The notes under the pieces were generated by a model, which worked only from the letters and a program-made list of their open reading frames with translations, made no database searches and was not told the origin of the DNA. A DNA stretch of 64,000 nucleotides from JACCXJ01 sp050740695 (GTDB taxonomy: Bacteria > Pseudomonadota > Gammaproteobacteria > JACCXJ01): positions 5,658-69,657 of the forward strand of contig JBOIDR010000007.1 of assembly GCA_050740695.1 (NCBI GenBank), read 5' to 3'. Position 1 is the first letter of the stretch. The number at the start of each line of letters is the position of its first letter. This document shows, piece after piece, positions 49,229 through 57,546 of this stretch. The position numbers and the translations under genes are program-made.

Positions 49229-50497
49229 ATGAAAAGCGCATATTACGTAGCGATCACCCTGCTCGGCGGGGTTTCCATGGTCTATGCCCAAGAGGAGGAG
49301 TCCACAGGCGAGGCAGCGGGAAGTGAGACAACCGCACCCTCTGGGATGATCGGTGAATCCTTCGGATACGATATTAATAGCGCTCCCGTGCTCCAGTCAC
49401 TGGGGGTTACGGTTGGAGCTTGGTTCGCGGCCGGAGTCACCTATAATCCAGATATCCCCGATGATGAATTCAACGGTCTTACCACGTTTGCCGATCGGGC
49501 CAATACCATCATGCCCAATCAGTTCAATCTATACTTCGAGCGGGCGACGAACAAGGAAGGTGACCAGTTTGATTTGGGCTTTAGGGCCGATCTTATGATC
49601 GGTAGCGATGCACGTTTTACCCAAGCTACCGGTCTCGACGACGAAGTCGTTCAAGATCCGTTTGACGGAGGGCCGAGGTTCTTTGATTTCGCCGCACCTC
49701 AGCTATATCTCGAGATGTTCATGCCGCTAGGCAATGGGCTTAGCGCCAAGATAGGGCACTTCTATACGCCGATCGGTTACGAGGTCGTACCCGCAACCGG
49801 TAATTTCTTCTCTACCCATGCCTATACGATGCAGTATGGGGAACCTTTTACCCATACAGGCGTGTTATTTAGCTATCCTCTAACCGGAAATTTCACGCTC
49901 ACGGCAGGGGCGGTGAATGGTTGGGATAATTGGGACGTGAATCCAGAACGCTTTAGCGGTCTAGGAGGATTGACATGGACCAGCGATAGCGGCGCTACTT
50001 CCGCGACCATTACGGGCGTTTCCGGTGACGACAAATTGAGTGGTGAGAATCGCTCACTTTATAGTATCGTGATTAGCCACCAATTAGTGGAACATCTCAC
50101 CTGGGTATTGCAGCACGATAATGGGGCCGTGAAGGATGCGGATTCGCGCGGAACCGGAGAAGCCCGCTGGTACGGTATAAACTCCTACTTATTCTACGAT
50201 GTGAATGATTCGTTGCGCGCCGGGCTACGCGGCGAGTGGTTCCACGACGATGAAGGCTTTCAGGTTGCCCCCATTGGATTTGGGAATCGTGCTGGTCCCG
50301 GCTTCGGAACCGGCGCAAGCTACTATGCGATCACAGCCGGATTGAACTGGAAGCCGTATACCTGGCTCGTCGTCCGTCCTGAAGTCCGGTATGATTGGGC
50401 AGATTTATCCGCCCCACCGGGTACGTCAGAGCCCTTTGACGGCGGCACCGATGAAGAGCAATTGTTGTTTGCGACCGATTTCGTCATCACCTTCTGA
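49229..50497 (+). CDS. Outer-membrane beta-barrel porin (BBP2/OmpL-like)
   Basis: Encodes 422 residues from an ATG at 49229 preceded by GGAGAGGAG. A signal peptide covers about residues 1-20 (cleavage after VYA). The mature part has alternating aromatic beta strands and ends with FATDFVITF, with a C-terminal phenylalanine as needed for BAM assembly. The pattern GYDINSAPVLQSLGVTVGAWF and KIGHFYTPIGYEVVPATGNFF resembles the BBP2 porin family. A sigma-54 promoter precedes it, and glnK-amtB follow, so it may admit a nitrogenous solute. Its codon use is notably AT-richer than its neighbours. Confidence 0.85.
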   Translation: MKSAYYVAITLLGGVSMVYAQEEESTGEAAGSETTAPSGMIGESFGYDINSAPVLQSLGVTVGAWFAAGVTYNPDIPDDEFNGLTTFADRANTIMPNQFNLYFERATNKEGDQFDLGFRADLMIGSDARFTQATGLDDEVVQDPFDGGPRFFDFAAPQLYLEMFMPLGNGLSAKIGHFYTPIGYEVVPATGNFFSTHAYTMQYGEPFTHTGVLFSYPLTGNFTLTAGAVNGWDNWDVNPERFSGLGGLTWTSDSGATSATITGVSGDDKLSGENRSLYSIVISHQLVEHLTWVLQHDNGAVKDADSRGTGEARWYGINSYLFYDVNDSLRAGLRGEWFHDDEGFQVAPIGFGNRAGPGFGTGASYYAITAGLNWKPYTWLVVRPEVRYDWADLSAPPGTSEPFDGGTDEEQLLFATDFVITF

Positions 50498-50654
50498 ATT
50501 GGACCTGGTTGTTTGGAATAACGTAATTCAATGTTTGAGCGGATGGGCCGGATGCCGTGGCTTCTCTCTCGAGCAGCACCAACTGTAACGGAACCGTGGT
50601 ATTCATGGTGTCGTCATTACAGTGCGGTCGGCGTCATGAGTCTCGAAAAACAGG

Positions 50655-50688
50655 GGACGGCGGGGCCGATTCGCTCGGTCCGCCGTCC
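50655..50688 (+). terminator. Hairpin between the porin and glnK
   Basis: Perfect 9-bp arms GGACGGCGG and CCGCCGTCC enclose a 16-base loop. A short GC stretch rather than a T-run follows, so it could be an attenuator, a processing site or a weak terminator for the porin message. It lies 45 bp before the glnK start. Confidence 0.4.
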
Positions 50689-50732
50689 GGCGGTTTATGG
50701 GCGGCACAGGAGTCTCAGCACGAGGTAGATCT

Positions 50733-51071
50733 ATGAAACTGGTTACGGCAATCATCAAACCCTTCAAGCTCGACGATGCCCGGGAGGCCTTGTCGGAGGT
50801 GGGGGTGCAAGGTATCACCGTCACGGAGGTCAAGGGCTTCGGGCGGCAGAAGGGGCACACGGAGCTCTACCGTGGCGCCGAATACGTGGTGGACTTCCTG
50901 CCCAAGGTCAAGGTCGAGGTCGCGGTCACGGACGAACAGGTCGAGCCGGTCGTCGAGGCCATCATCAAGGCCACCAGCACCGGGAAGATCGGGGACGGGA
51001 AGATCTTCGTCTACGATCTGGCTCAGGTGATCCGGATCCGCACCGGTGAGACCGGCGCCGATGCTCTCTGA
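50733..51071 (+). CDS. glnK: Nitrogen regulatory PII protein GlnK
   Basis: Encodes 112 residues, full length for PII. The T-loop carries the uridylylation residue Tyr51 (in GAEYVVDF), and the C-terminal signature GKIGDGKIFV is present. The start at 50733 follows a GAGGT box. GlnK binds ATP/ADP and 2-oxoglutarate and blocks the AmtB channel when nitrogen is plentiful. It lies 43 bp upstream of amtB. Confidence 0.97.
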   Translation: MKLVTAIIKPFKLDDAREALSEVGVQGITVTEVKGFGRQKGHTELYRGAEYVVDFLPKVKVEVAVTDEQVEPVVEAIIKATSTGKIGDGKIFVYDLAQVIRIRTGETGADAL

Positions 51072-51114
51072 GGGGCGCTTGCGAGCGATGTATAGAATGT
51101 AGGGGGGAAAAGCA

Positions 51115-52572
51115 ATGAAGAGGCTAGTGCGCCCCGTGGGGCACATGGGGAGGGTGGGGATCTTGCTGTTCGCGGTTTTCGGGATCGCCTGGATGGTCCC
51201 GTCCATGGCGCAAGAGGAAGGGGCCCTGCCGGAGGGCCGAGTCACGGCCCCGGAGGCCGAAGCGGAGACCCCGGTCGTCGAAGAAACGGTGGTCGAAGAG
51301 ACCGCCGTCGCTGAAGAACCGTCGGCTCCGACCCTGAATTCCGGGGACACGGCCTGGATGCTGGCCGCGACGGCCTTGGTCTTGTTCATGACCGTTCCCG
51401 GGCTCGCGTTGTTCTATGCCGGTATGGTGCGGGCCAAGAACGTGCTGTCGGTCCTCATGCAGTGTTTCGCGATCACCTCGCTGGTCACGGTATTGTGGAT
51501 GGCGGCGGGCTACAGCATGGCCTTCGACACCACGGGCATGGAGAAAGGGGTGGTCAATCTCTTCTCCTTCGTCGGGAGCCTCAACAAGGCCTTTCTGGAG
51601 GGGGTGACCCGCGACAGCCTTACTCTGGCGATACCGGAGACGGTCTTCATGACCTTCCAGGCAACCTTCGCGGTCATCACCCCGGCACTCATCGTCGGTG
51701 CCTTTGCCGAGCGCATGAAGTTCTCGGCACTGTTGTGGTTCATGGGGCTGTGGCTGCTCCTGGTCTACGCCCCGATCGCGCACATGGTCTGGAGCGGGGA
51801 CGGCGCGCTGATGTGGGACTGGGGCGTACTCGACTTCGCGGGCGGCACGGTGGTACACATCAACGCCGGGATCGCCGGGATCGTCGCCGCCCTCGTGCTC
51901 GGCAAACGCAAGGGCTATCCCACAACCGCCATGCCGCCCCACAACCTGGCCTTCACGGTGGTCGGGGCCTCCATGCTGTGGGTCGGGTGGTTCGGCTTCA
52001 ACGCCGGCAGCGCCGTGGCGGCAGACGGCAATGCCGGCATGGCCATGGCCGTCACCCAGATCGCGACCGCCACCGCGGCGCTCGCCTGGATGTTCAGCGA
52101 ATGGCTGGCACACGGGAAACCGAGCGTGCTCGGGATCGCCTCGGGGGCGGTCGCCGGCCTCGTGGCGATCACGCCGGCCTCGGGCACGGCCGGCCCAATG
52201 GGCGCGCTATTGATCGGCGCGGTGGCGGGTACCGCTTGCTTCTTAGCCTCCACGAAGCTCAAGCGTGCCTGCGGTTACGACGACTCGCTGGATGTATTCG
52301 GCGTTCACGCTGTCGGCGGCATCGTCGGCGCCGTCCTGACGGGCGTGTGTGCCGGGACGCTCGGGGGCAAGGGGGTAACGGAGGGATTCACGCTCGGCGA
52401 GCAGGTCATTGCCCAGTGCAAGGCCGTCGGCATGACCATCGCGTACACCAGCATCATGAGCTTCATTCTGCTCAAGCTGCTCGATATCATCATCGGCCTC
52501 CGCGTGACCGAGGATCAAGAGAGCGAGGGACTGGACATCGCCCTCCACGACGAGCGAGGCTACAGCCTCTAG
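51115..52572 (+). CDS. amtB: Ammonium transporter AmtB with extended N-terminus
   Basis: Encodes 485 residues. A signal-peptide-like segment (about residues 12-32) is followed by a roughly 45-residue Glu/Pro/Val-rich linker, then eleven membrane helices. The two pore histidines are His223 (APIAHMVW) and His398 (FGVHAVGG). The C-terminal tail EDQESEGLDIALHDERGYSL is the GlnK docking segment. It carries ammonium across the inner membrane. The acidic extension is longer than in E. coli AmtB and faces the periplasm. Confidence 0.97.
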   Translation: MKRLVRPVGHMGRVGILLFAVFGIAWMVPSMAQEEGALPEGRVTAPEAEAETPVVEETVVEETAVAEEPSAPTLNSGDTAWMLAATALVLFMTVPGLALFYAGMVRAKNVLSVLMQCFAITSLVTVLWMAAGYSMAFDTTGMEKGVVNLFSFVGSLNKAFLEGVTRDSLTLAIPETVFMTFQATFAVITPALIVGAFAERMKFSALLWFMGLWLLLVYAPIAHMVWSGDGALMWDWGVLDFAGGTVVHINAGIAGIVAALVLGKRKGYPTTAMPPHNLAFTVVGASMLWVGWFGFNAGSAVAADGNAGMAMAVTQIATATAALAWMFSEWLAHGKPSVLGIASGAVAGLVAITPASGTAGPMGALLIGAVAGTACFLASTKLKRACGYDDSLDVFGVHAVGGIVGAVLTGVCAGTLGGKGVTEGFTLGEQVIAQCKAVGMTIAYTSIMSFILLKLLDIIIGLRVTEDQESEGLDIALHDERGYSL

Positions 52573-52679
52573 TCCGCATTTACGCCACCGCCCATCGCGA
52601 GGCCGCCGAGCGGATCGGCGGTCGTAGCAGGGGGGTGGTGGGAAATACGGGCTGGGGGAAACCGCTGGTGTGGGTCCCC

Positions 52680-52707
52680 GCGGGCGCTTCGGCGCCCGCT
52701 TTTTTTT
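52680..52707 (+). terminator. Intrinsic terminator after amtB
   Basis: A perfect 8-bp stem GCGGGCGC / GCGCCCGC closes a TTCG tetraloop and is followed by eight T. This is a textbook rho-independent terminator that ends the glnK-amtB transcript, about 107 bp after amtB. Confidence 0.93.
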
Positions 52708-52750
52708 CCGAGACGGGCCACCTCGACCGGTCGGCGGAGCCCGTCGCTCT

Positions 52751-52980
52751 CTACAGGCTCTTGTAGGTGCCGTCGTAGTAGGGCGCGGTGGCGGTGTGCT
52801 TGCGGCCGCACGTTTTTTCCTCTCATCCACGGTGAACTGCACGGGCGCGAACCGGGCGCCCGGATGCCATCTGTCGCAGAACGGCTGATTGCGCGACCGG
52901 CCACAGGCGCACCAATAGTAGGTGCCGGGGTCCAAATCCAGACCGTAGGGCGCTTTCTGCGGAGACACCGGTGTACTTAT
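52751..52980 (-). pseudogene. CDGSH-type iron-sulphur protein gene, damaged
   Basis: The N-terminal half reads STPVSPQKAPYGLDLD followed by the first CDGSH motif, YYWCACGRSRNQPFCDRWH, with three cysteines and the histidine (the Gly-Ser of CDGSH is replaced by Arg-Trp). In homologues Met precedes Ser-Thr-Pro; here that codon is ATA. The second half needs a one-base shift in the run GAGAGGAAAAAACG, and then gives EEKTCGRKHTATAPYYDGTYKSL, in which two cysteines and the histidine of the second motif have been replaced. Start, frame and cluster ligands are all hit, so the gene is probably dead. Confidence 0.65.
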
Positions 52981-53139
52981 AGCACTCCGTTCCGATTTGG
53001 AGTCCTGAGCGGGTTGAATGCGCCGCCGCCGCACAGCATCCGATGGCCCGGACCATGCCGTCCGCTATGCTAAGCTAAGATTGAAGGATTTTTCCTACCA
53101 AACGCCTGCGGCGTCCATCAGTTATCGATACAAGCTCGC

Positions 53140-54198
53140 ATGACAGAGCAGCCTCATCGCCCGCGCTCCGGGCAGTTCGAACCCCCGCCGGGAGTGGCCG
53201 CCGAGCTATTCCAGGCGCTTCTGCGCAAGGGCCACCCCCAGTCGCTGGGGTCGGGGACCGTGCTGTTTCATGCCGGTGACTCGGACCGCAGCGCCTATTA
53301 TCTATTGTCAGGGGAGATGCGCTTGACCGACGAGCGCGGCGCCAGCGAACACCTGCGCGCCGGGACACCGGCCGCGAGGCGCCCGATCGCCCACCGCCTG
53401 CCGCGCACCGTGACCGCCATCGCCGCAGCCGACTGCAAGGTGGTCCGATTCGATCGCGAGGTCCTGGAGGCAGGCGCCTCGCGCGACACGCCGGGCGGGA
53501 TCCAGGTTACCGAGATCCGTTCCGGTACCGGCCTCGCGCGGGACGAAGGCGCCTCGGACGACTGGATGACCCGCTTGCTGCAGTCCGGCACCTTCTCCCG
53601 CCTGCCGCCCGCCAAGCTCCAAGCCTTGTTCTTGCGCATCCAGGAACGGCCGGTGAGCGCGGGCGAGGTCATCGTGCGGCAAGGGGAGGAGGGTGACTGC
53701 TTTTACATCATCAAGCTCGGAAGGGCCAAGGTGACCCGGTCCTTGAAGGTCGGCACCGATCTGACCCTCGCGCAACTTTCGGCCGGCGATGGGTTCGGCG
53801 AGGAGGCACTGCTCACCGGGGCCGCGCGCAACGCCAGCGTCACGATGCTGACCGACGGGGTGGTGATGCGGCTTTCGAGACAGGATTTCGACGAATTGCT
53901 TCGCGAGACGACCGTCCGGAGGCTGTCCTTCTCGGATGCCCAGGAGAGGAAAGGGGCAATATGGATCGACGTGCGGCTGGAGCGCGAGCATCAGGGTGGG
54001 GCCATCGCAGGCAGCATCAACATCCCCTTGTTCATGATCCGTCTGAAGGCCGACGCCCTGGACCCCAAGAAAGACTACATCGTCTACTGTGACACCGGCC
54101 AGCGAAGCGCCGCTGCGGCCTTCCTTTTGACCGGCCGGGGACTCAACGTCTATATGCTGGACGGAGGCCTGGCCGCCGCGCAGCCATCCCGTGCCTGA
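53140..54198 (+). CDS. Fusion of two cyclic-nucleotide-binding domains and a rhodanese domain
   Basis: Encodes 352 residues without signal or membrane segments. Domain 1 (about residues 20-110) is a weak cNMP-binding fold; domain 2 (about 145-250) is clearer, with AGEVIVRQGEEGDCFYIIKLGRA and AGDGFGEEALLTGAARNASV. The C-terminal rhodanese (about 255-350) has the active-site loop YCDTGQRSAAA with Cys317. There is no helix-turn-helix, so it is not a Crp-type transcription factor. It may sense a nucleotide and move sulfur or bind thiols. Its end overlaps aroE by eight bases. Confidence 0.88.
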   Translation: MTEQPHRPRSGQFEPPPGVAAELFQALLRKGHPQSLGSGTVLFHAGDSDRSAYYLLSGEMRLTDERGASEHLRAGTPAARRPIAHRLPRTVTAIAAADCKVVRFDREVLEAGASRDTPGGIQVTEIRSGTGLARDEGASDDWMTRLLQSGTFSRLPPAKLQALFLRIQERPVSAGEVIVRQGEEGDCFYIIKLGRAKVTRSLKVGTDLTLAQLSAGDGFGEEALLTGAARNASVTMLTDGVVMRLSRQDFDELLRETTVRRLSFSDAQERKGAIWIDVRLEREHQGGAIAGSINIPLFMIRLKADALDPKKDYIVYCDTGQRSAAAAFLLTGRGLNVYMLDGGLAAAQPSRA

Positions 54199-55066
54199 TC
54201 CCCCGCTGCCGGCCCCTGAAACATACCATCGGGGGCGCCTCGCCCCATGCCTGGACCATTACGCGGTTATGGGGAACCCGGTCGGCCATAGCCTGTCGCC
54301 CGAGATCCATGCCGCGTTCGCGCGGGAGACCGGAGAGCCCATCCGCTATACGGCCGAACTGGTGTCTCTCGAAGGCTTGACCGCAGCGGTCACGGCGTTC
54401 TTCGAGGCGGGCGGAAAGGGCCTCAACATCACGCTGCCTTTCAAACAGGCGGCCTTCCGGCTGTGCCGCCGGCCTAGCGAGCGCGCGCGGGTGGCCGGGG
54501 CGGTCAACACCTTATGGTACTCGCCGGACGGGGTTCTTCACGGTGACAACACCGATGGTGCCGGCCTGGTGCGCGACCTCATCGGCAATCACGATACCGG
54601 GCTCGCAGGGCTTCGGGTCCTTTTGCTCGGGGCGGGCGGGGCCGTGCGCGGGGTTATCGGGCCGATCCTGGAGAAGCGGCCGGCCGCGGTGGTCTGCGCC
54701 AACCGCACCCTGTCCAAGGCACTGGATTTGGGTCGAGACTTTCAGGGCCTCGGACTAGCCGAGGCCTGCGATTTTTCCGATCTGGCCGGCCGGGAGTTCG
54801 ATGTCATCGTCAACGGCACTTCGGCGAGCCTGGCGGGCCGGCTTCCGCCGCTGCCGGACGGGATCCTGCGCAAGGGGGGGTGTTGCTACGATCTCGTGTA
54901 TGCGCGAGCCCCCACCCCCTTCGTGCAGTGGGGGGTGCACCAGGGCGCGTCGCTCGCCATCGACGGTTTGGGCATGCTGGTGGAGCAGGCCGCCGAGTCG
55001 TTTTTCATCTGGCGCGGGGTTCGGCCCAAGACGCGGCCCGTCATCGAGAGGTTGCGGGGACCGTAG
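54191..55066 (+). CDS. aroE: Shikimate dehydrogenase
   Basis: Encodes 291 residues from a GTG at 54191 that overlaps the preceding gene, giving about 20 residues more than usual before DHYAVMGNPVGHSLSP. The catalytic Lys85 (NITLPFKQAAF) and Asp122 (GDNTDGAGL) are present, and the NADP-binding GAGGAVRGVIGPI and NRT motifs follow. It reduces 3-dehydroshikimate in the pathway to chorismate. This is of interest because a chorismate-using enzyme is encoded 4 kb downstream. Confidence 0.96.
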   Translation: MPDPPLPAPETYHRGRLAPCLDHYAVMGNPVGHSLSPEIHAAFARETGEPIRYTAELVSLEGLTAAVTAFFEAGGKGLNITLPFKQAAFRLCRRPSERARVAGAVNTLWYSPDGVLHGDNTDGAGLVRDLIGNHDTGLAGLRVLLLGAGGAVRGVIGPILEKRPAAVVCANRTLSKALDLGRDFQGLGLAEACDFSDLAGREFDVIVNGTSASLAGRLPPLPDGILRKGGCCYDLVYARAPTPFVQWGVHQGASLAIDGLGMLVEQAAESFFIWRGVRPKTRPVIERLRGP

Positions 55067-55367
55067 GAGCCGAATCATCAGTGGCGTCGATTGGAACGTG
55101 ACGTGCTGGCCTTATCAACACCCCGAGGCCATGGTGGGTGCGCGGCCCATCATTTGCCCGACGTCGGGTTGGAACATGCGAAACTAGTTGATTTTTCAGA
55201 GCGGCTGGCCATTGCTCAAGAATTGACCGAATCGACGTAAGAGCCGCTGCGGCAGGCGTTCCGCGTCGATCCTCAGATACCTTCCACAGGGTTGTCCACA
55301 GATCCTGTGGGTAACCCGCTCGGGGTCCGAGGCGTGTCATGCGGGTAGCGCCGCACGCGAGCGCGGA
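55067..55367. other. Gene-free region with a DnaA-box-like palindrome
   Basis: No gene is seen. Around 55276-55312 the sequence CCACAGG...CCTGTGG is an inverted repeat that contains TTGTCCACA, one base from a consensus DnaA box. A single box has no clear meaning; there is no sign of a replication origin. Confidence 0.5.
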
Positions 55368-55881
55368 TCATTGGGTGGTCCGGGCCTCCCACTGCCGCCG
55401 GCTGAACTCGAAGTGCAGCATGCGTTCACTCTGTCCAGGACCCGCATCGGGCATCGGACCCTCGTGGGTATGCCGGAAGCCGAGCTTTTCTAGTTAGCAC
55501 CCGCCGTGCCCCCGCATTGTCGGGAAGGCAGCTCGAGTAGATCCGGTCGAGCGTCAGGAAGCGGAAGCCAAAGGCGATAAGCATGCCCGTGGCCTCCGTG
55601 GCATAGCCGCGATGCCAGTGACGGTGCCCGATCAGATAGGCCAAGCGCGCCGTGCGAGGCTCGCTGGTGATACCGCGTAGGCTGCACAGCCCGACCAGCC
55701 CCGTGTCCCTCAGGATGGCGTAACTGTATTCCTCATCGGCCTCGCGCCTGCGGACAGATTCCTGGACCCAGCCCTGGACCCCCTTGGGCGCACAGCGCGT
55801 GGACAGGCATGGCGCCTCTCCGTACAGTGCCCGGATCCCCTCCGTCAGGCCGGGGTGAACGGGTACGAGGTCGATGGCCAT
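55368..55881 (-). pseudogene. GNAT-family N-acetyltransferase gene with a 4-bp frameshift
   Basis: From MAIDLVPVHPGLTEGIRALY the frame runs through a GNAT fold like that of RimJ/RimL proteins (LVGLCSLRGI, HWHRGYATEATGMLIAFGF, SCLPDNAGARRVL). Then a 4-bp direct duplication (CTAACTA) shifts the frame. The expected ending, EKLGFRHTHEGPMPD and SERMLHFEFSRRQWE, continues in the next frame to a TGA at 55368. Without the shift the protein would be about 170 residues. The break removes the last strands, so activity is unlikely. Confidence 0.75.
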
Positions 55882-56231
55882 CGTGGCCTTTCCTCGCCCA
55901 TCGAAACCGTTGCCGTCATCACGCTAGTAGCCCTCATCAAAGCCCAACTCATTCTCATTAGATGGCGGCTCGCCGCCGGCCTATGCGTACCGGCCTGGTC
56001 TGCCTGGGACGCGCCGGTCACCATAGGCAATGATTGTGCCATGGATTCAGGCTTCGAGAGTTGTACGTAATACAATGATTTTGAACAGTAAGTCATCGAC
56101 CAGGGGAGAGGGCCGGCCGGGCTTGGCCACCCTGGGCTCGGTAATCCATGAAATAGCGTGACTATCATGCTAATTTCGTGAGGCGGCTCCATCTAAGCCC
56201 GGCCACGACGCCCCCCCTTGCCGGGCAAAAC
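55882..56231. other. Gene-free region
   Basis: Nothing was recognised in this 350-bp space on either strand beyond short unsupported frames. It holds the putative upstream regions for both the leftward GNAT gene and the rightward cupin gene. Confidence 0.5.
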
Positions 56232-56639
56232 GTGCGCCGCCCTGTGCCGGCTCGCCCGCTCGTGTTGCTCGCGAGTGTCGATGCCAGTGGCGCCGAAGGC
56301 TTCCGTGCCACGGAGGTCATGAAGGGCGCCGTCACCATCCGTGGCTAGTCGATACGGTACCCGGCGACCGAGAACCCCGAAGTGACGGCGATGCTCGTCG
56401 AGCTGGCGCCGGGGGGCGCAAGCGACCGCCACCAACATCCGATACCCCCCTATATCCAGGTCCTGCAGGGGACCCTCACGGTCGAGTTCGACAATGGTTC
56501 GCGCCAGTCTTTCGAGGCCGGTCGAGGTTTCCTCGAAGCCGTCGATACCTGGCACACGGCGAGGAACCTGGGCGAGGACCCGGTGAAGTTCCTGGTGGTC
56601 TTCATGGGCGAGCAGGGCAAGTCGAACTTTATGAGGTAA
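56232..56639 (+). pseudogene. Cupin-domain protein gene interrupted by an amber codon
   Basis: An open frame from a GTG at 56232 (VRRPVPARPLVLLASV..., possibly a weak signal peptide) reaches TIRG, then a TAG at 56346, and continues in the same frame as SIRYPATENPEVTAMLVELAPGG. The cupin motif is HQHPIPPYIQVLQGTLTVEF and GFLEAVDTWHTARN, with metal-binding histidines. In homologues this family reads TGQPIRYP, so a CAG to TAG change is likely. The downstream 85 residues can start from a GTG at 56382 but would miss the first strand. Confidence 0.65.
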
Positions 56640-56880
56640 CGGAGTAGGGCATGTAGTAAGGTGCGTGCCCAACACCCTCGCACATGTTGGGTGGCAGGTC
56701 CTGGCCACGCCAGCGGTGGCGCCCGCGACCGATCGTGGTCCAGGAATACCACCCGCGCGCGGTCTGCGTGATCTCTCGTCTTATATATCGCGCTGTGCCT
56801 AGTCGCGATCTCTTGAATCAGAGATCTGGTCCGGCAATCCCGAAAAACCAACCTAAGCCGCCTTCGGAGGGCAAGGTCCT

Positions 56881-57171
56881 ATGAAACGATTCCTCGCGGC
56901 AGGCGTGCTGCTCTGCGCCGGTGTCCACGGCCCCTCCGCCCACGCCGAGGGGCGCTATCAGATGCTGGCAGTCCCAGATGCCACCGGTTTCGGGGGAGAG
57001 AAGATCGTGATCCTGGACACGGCGGGCGGCCACCTGTGGACCTGGAGCGAGCACGCCTCGACCCCCGGCGGGCCGGGCGGACGCTTCCTCATCTACCAGG
57101 GCCAGGTCCGGCCCGGCGGCAAGATGGGGGATGTCATCCAGAACGAGGAATGGCGCGGCAAGCGGCGCTGA
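56881..57171 (+). CDS. Small secreted protein of unknown function
   Basis: Encodes 96 residues with a clear signal peptide (MKRFLAAGVLLCAGVHGPSAHA, cleavage about residue 22). The mature part starts EGRYQMLAVPDATGFGGEKI and continues VILDTAGGHLWTWSEH, a beta-rich pattern with conserved aromatic residues. I do not recognise a named family, though the pattern looks typical of small periplasmic proteins. It lies between the broken cupin gene and the halogenase-like gene, on the same strand. Confidence 0.65.
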   Translation: MKRFLAAGVLLCAGVHGPSAHAEGRYQMLAVPDATGFGGEKIVILDTAGGHLWTWSEHASTPGGPGGRFLIYQGQVRPGGKMGDVIQNEEWRGKRR

Positions 57172-57546
57172 GCGCCGGCTGGGCCTTCGAGCTCGGCGCC
57201 CTCGAGACCGTGCTGCCGGGCCTATTGTCGATGCAGGCAAACACGGCCGTCTGCTTCGTCCTCTCCGGCCCCAGGGGATTGTGCCGGGCCAGACGCCCTC
57301 GCTCGGACTCATGGGCGGGCTCGATAGATCGACCCTCCTGTCGTGGCCACCGTAGCAAGCGTAGCCCCGATGGAGCGATAGCAGAAACGGGGAAAGCCCC
57401 CGGACAAACCGACCCCCGGATATCGCGCTGCGGTCCAATCCGGGACACCGCAACTGGCACCTTCGGTACCGCCCCCGGATCCCCGTGCTTGCATTAGAAT
57501 ACCGGCCAGGTAGCGTCTCTGCGGGGGAGCCTATGGGGAAAGGCCG
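57172..57546. repeat. Gene-free region with a decayed dispersed repeat
   Basis: No gene is supported. Positions about 57350-57440 read GTAGCCCCGATGGAGCG, then a block of GGGGAAAGCCCCCGGACA and an imperfect reverse copy near CCCCCGGATATCGCGCTGCGG. This looks like an eroded member of the GTAGCCCGGAT-type repeats common in gammaproteobacteria. Confidence 0.45.

Noticed and set aside
50550..50570. A second sigma-54 promoter just before glnK
   Set aside because: The candidate TGGCTTCTCTCTCGAGC has a GG to GC spacing of 12 rather than 10 bases, which is not compatible with the strict spacing rule.
55276..55312. A possible replication origin around a DnaA-box-like sequence
   Set aside because: Only one near-consensus box is present, with no AT-rich unwinding element and no dnaA, gidA or parAB genes nearby.
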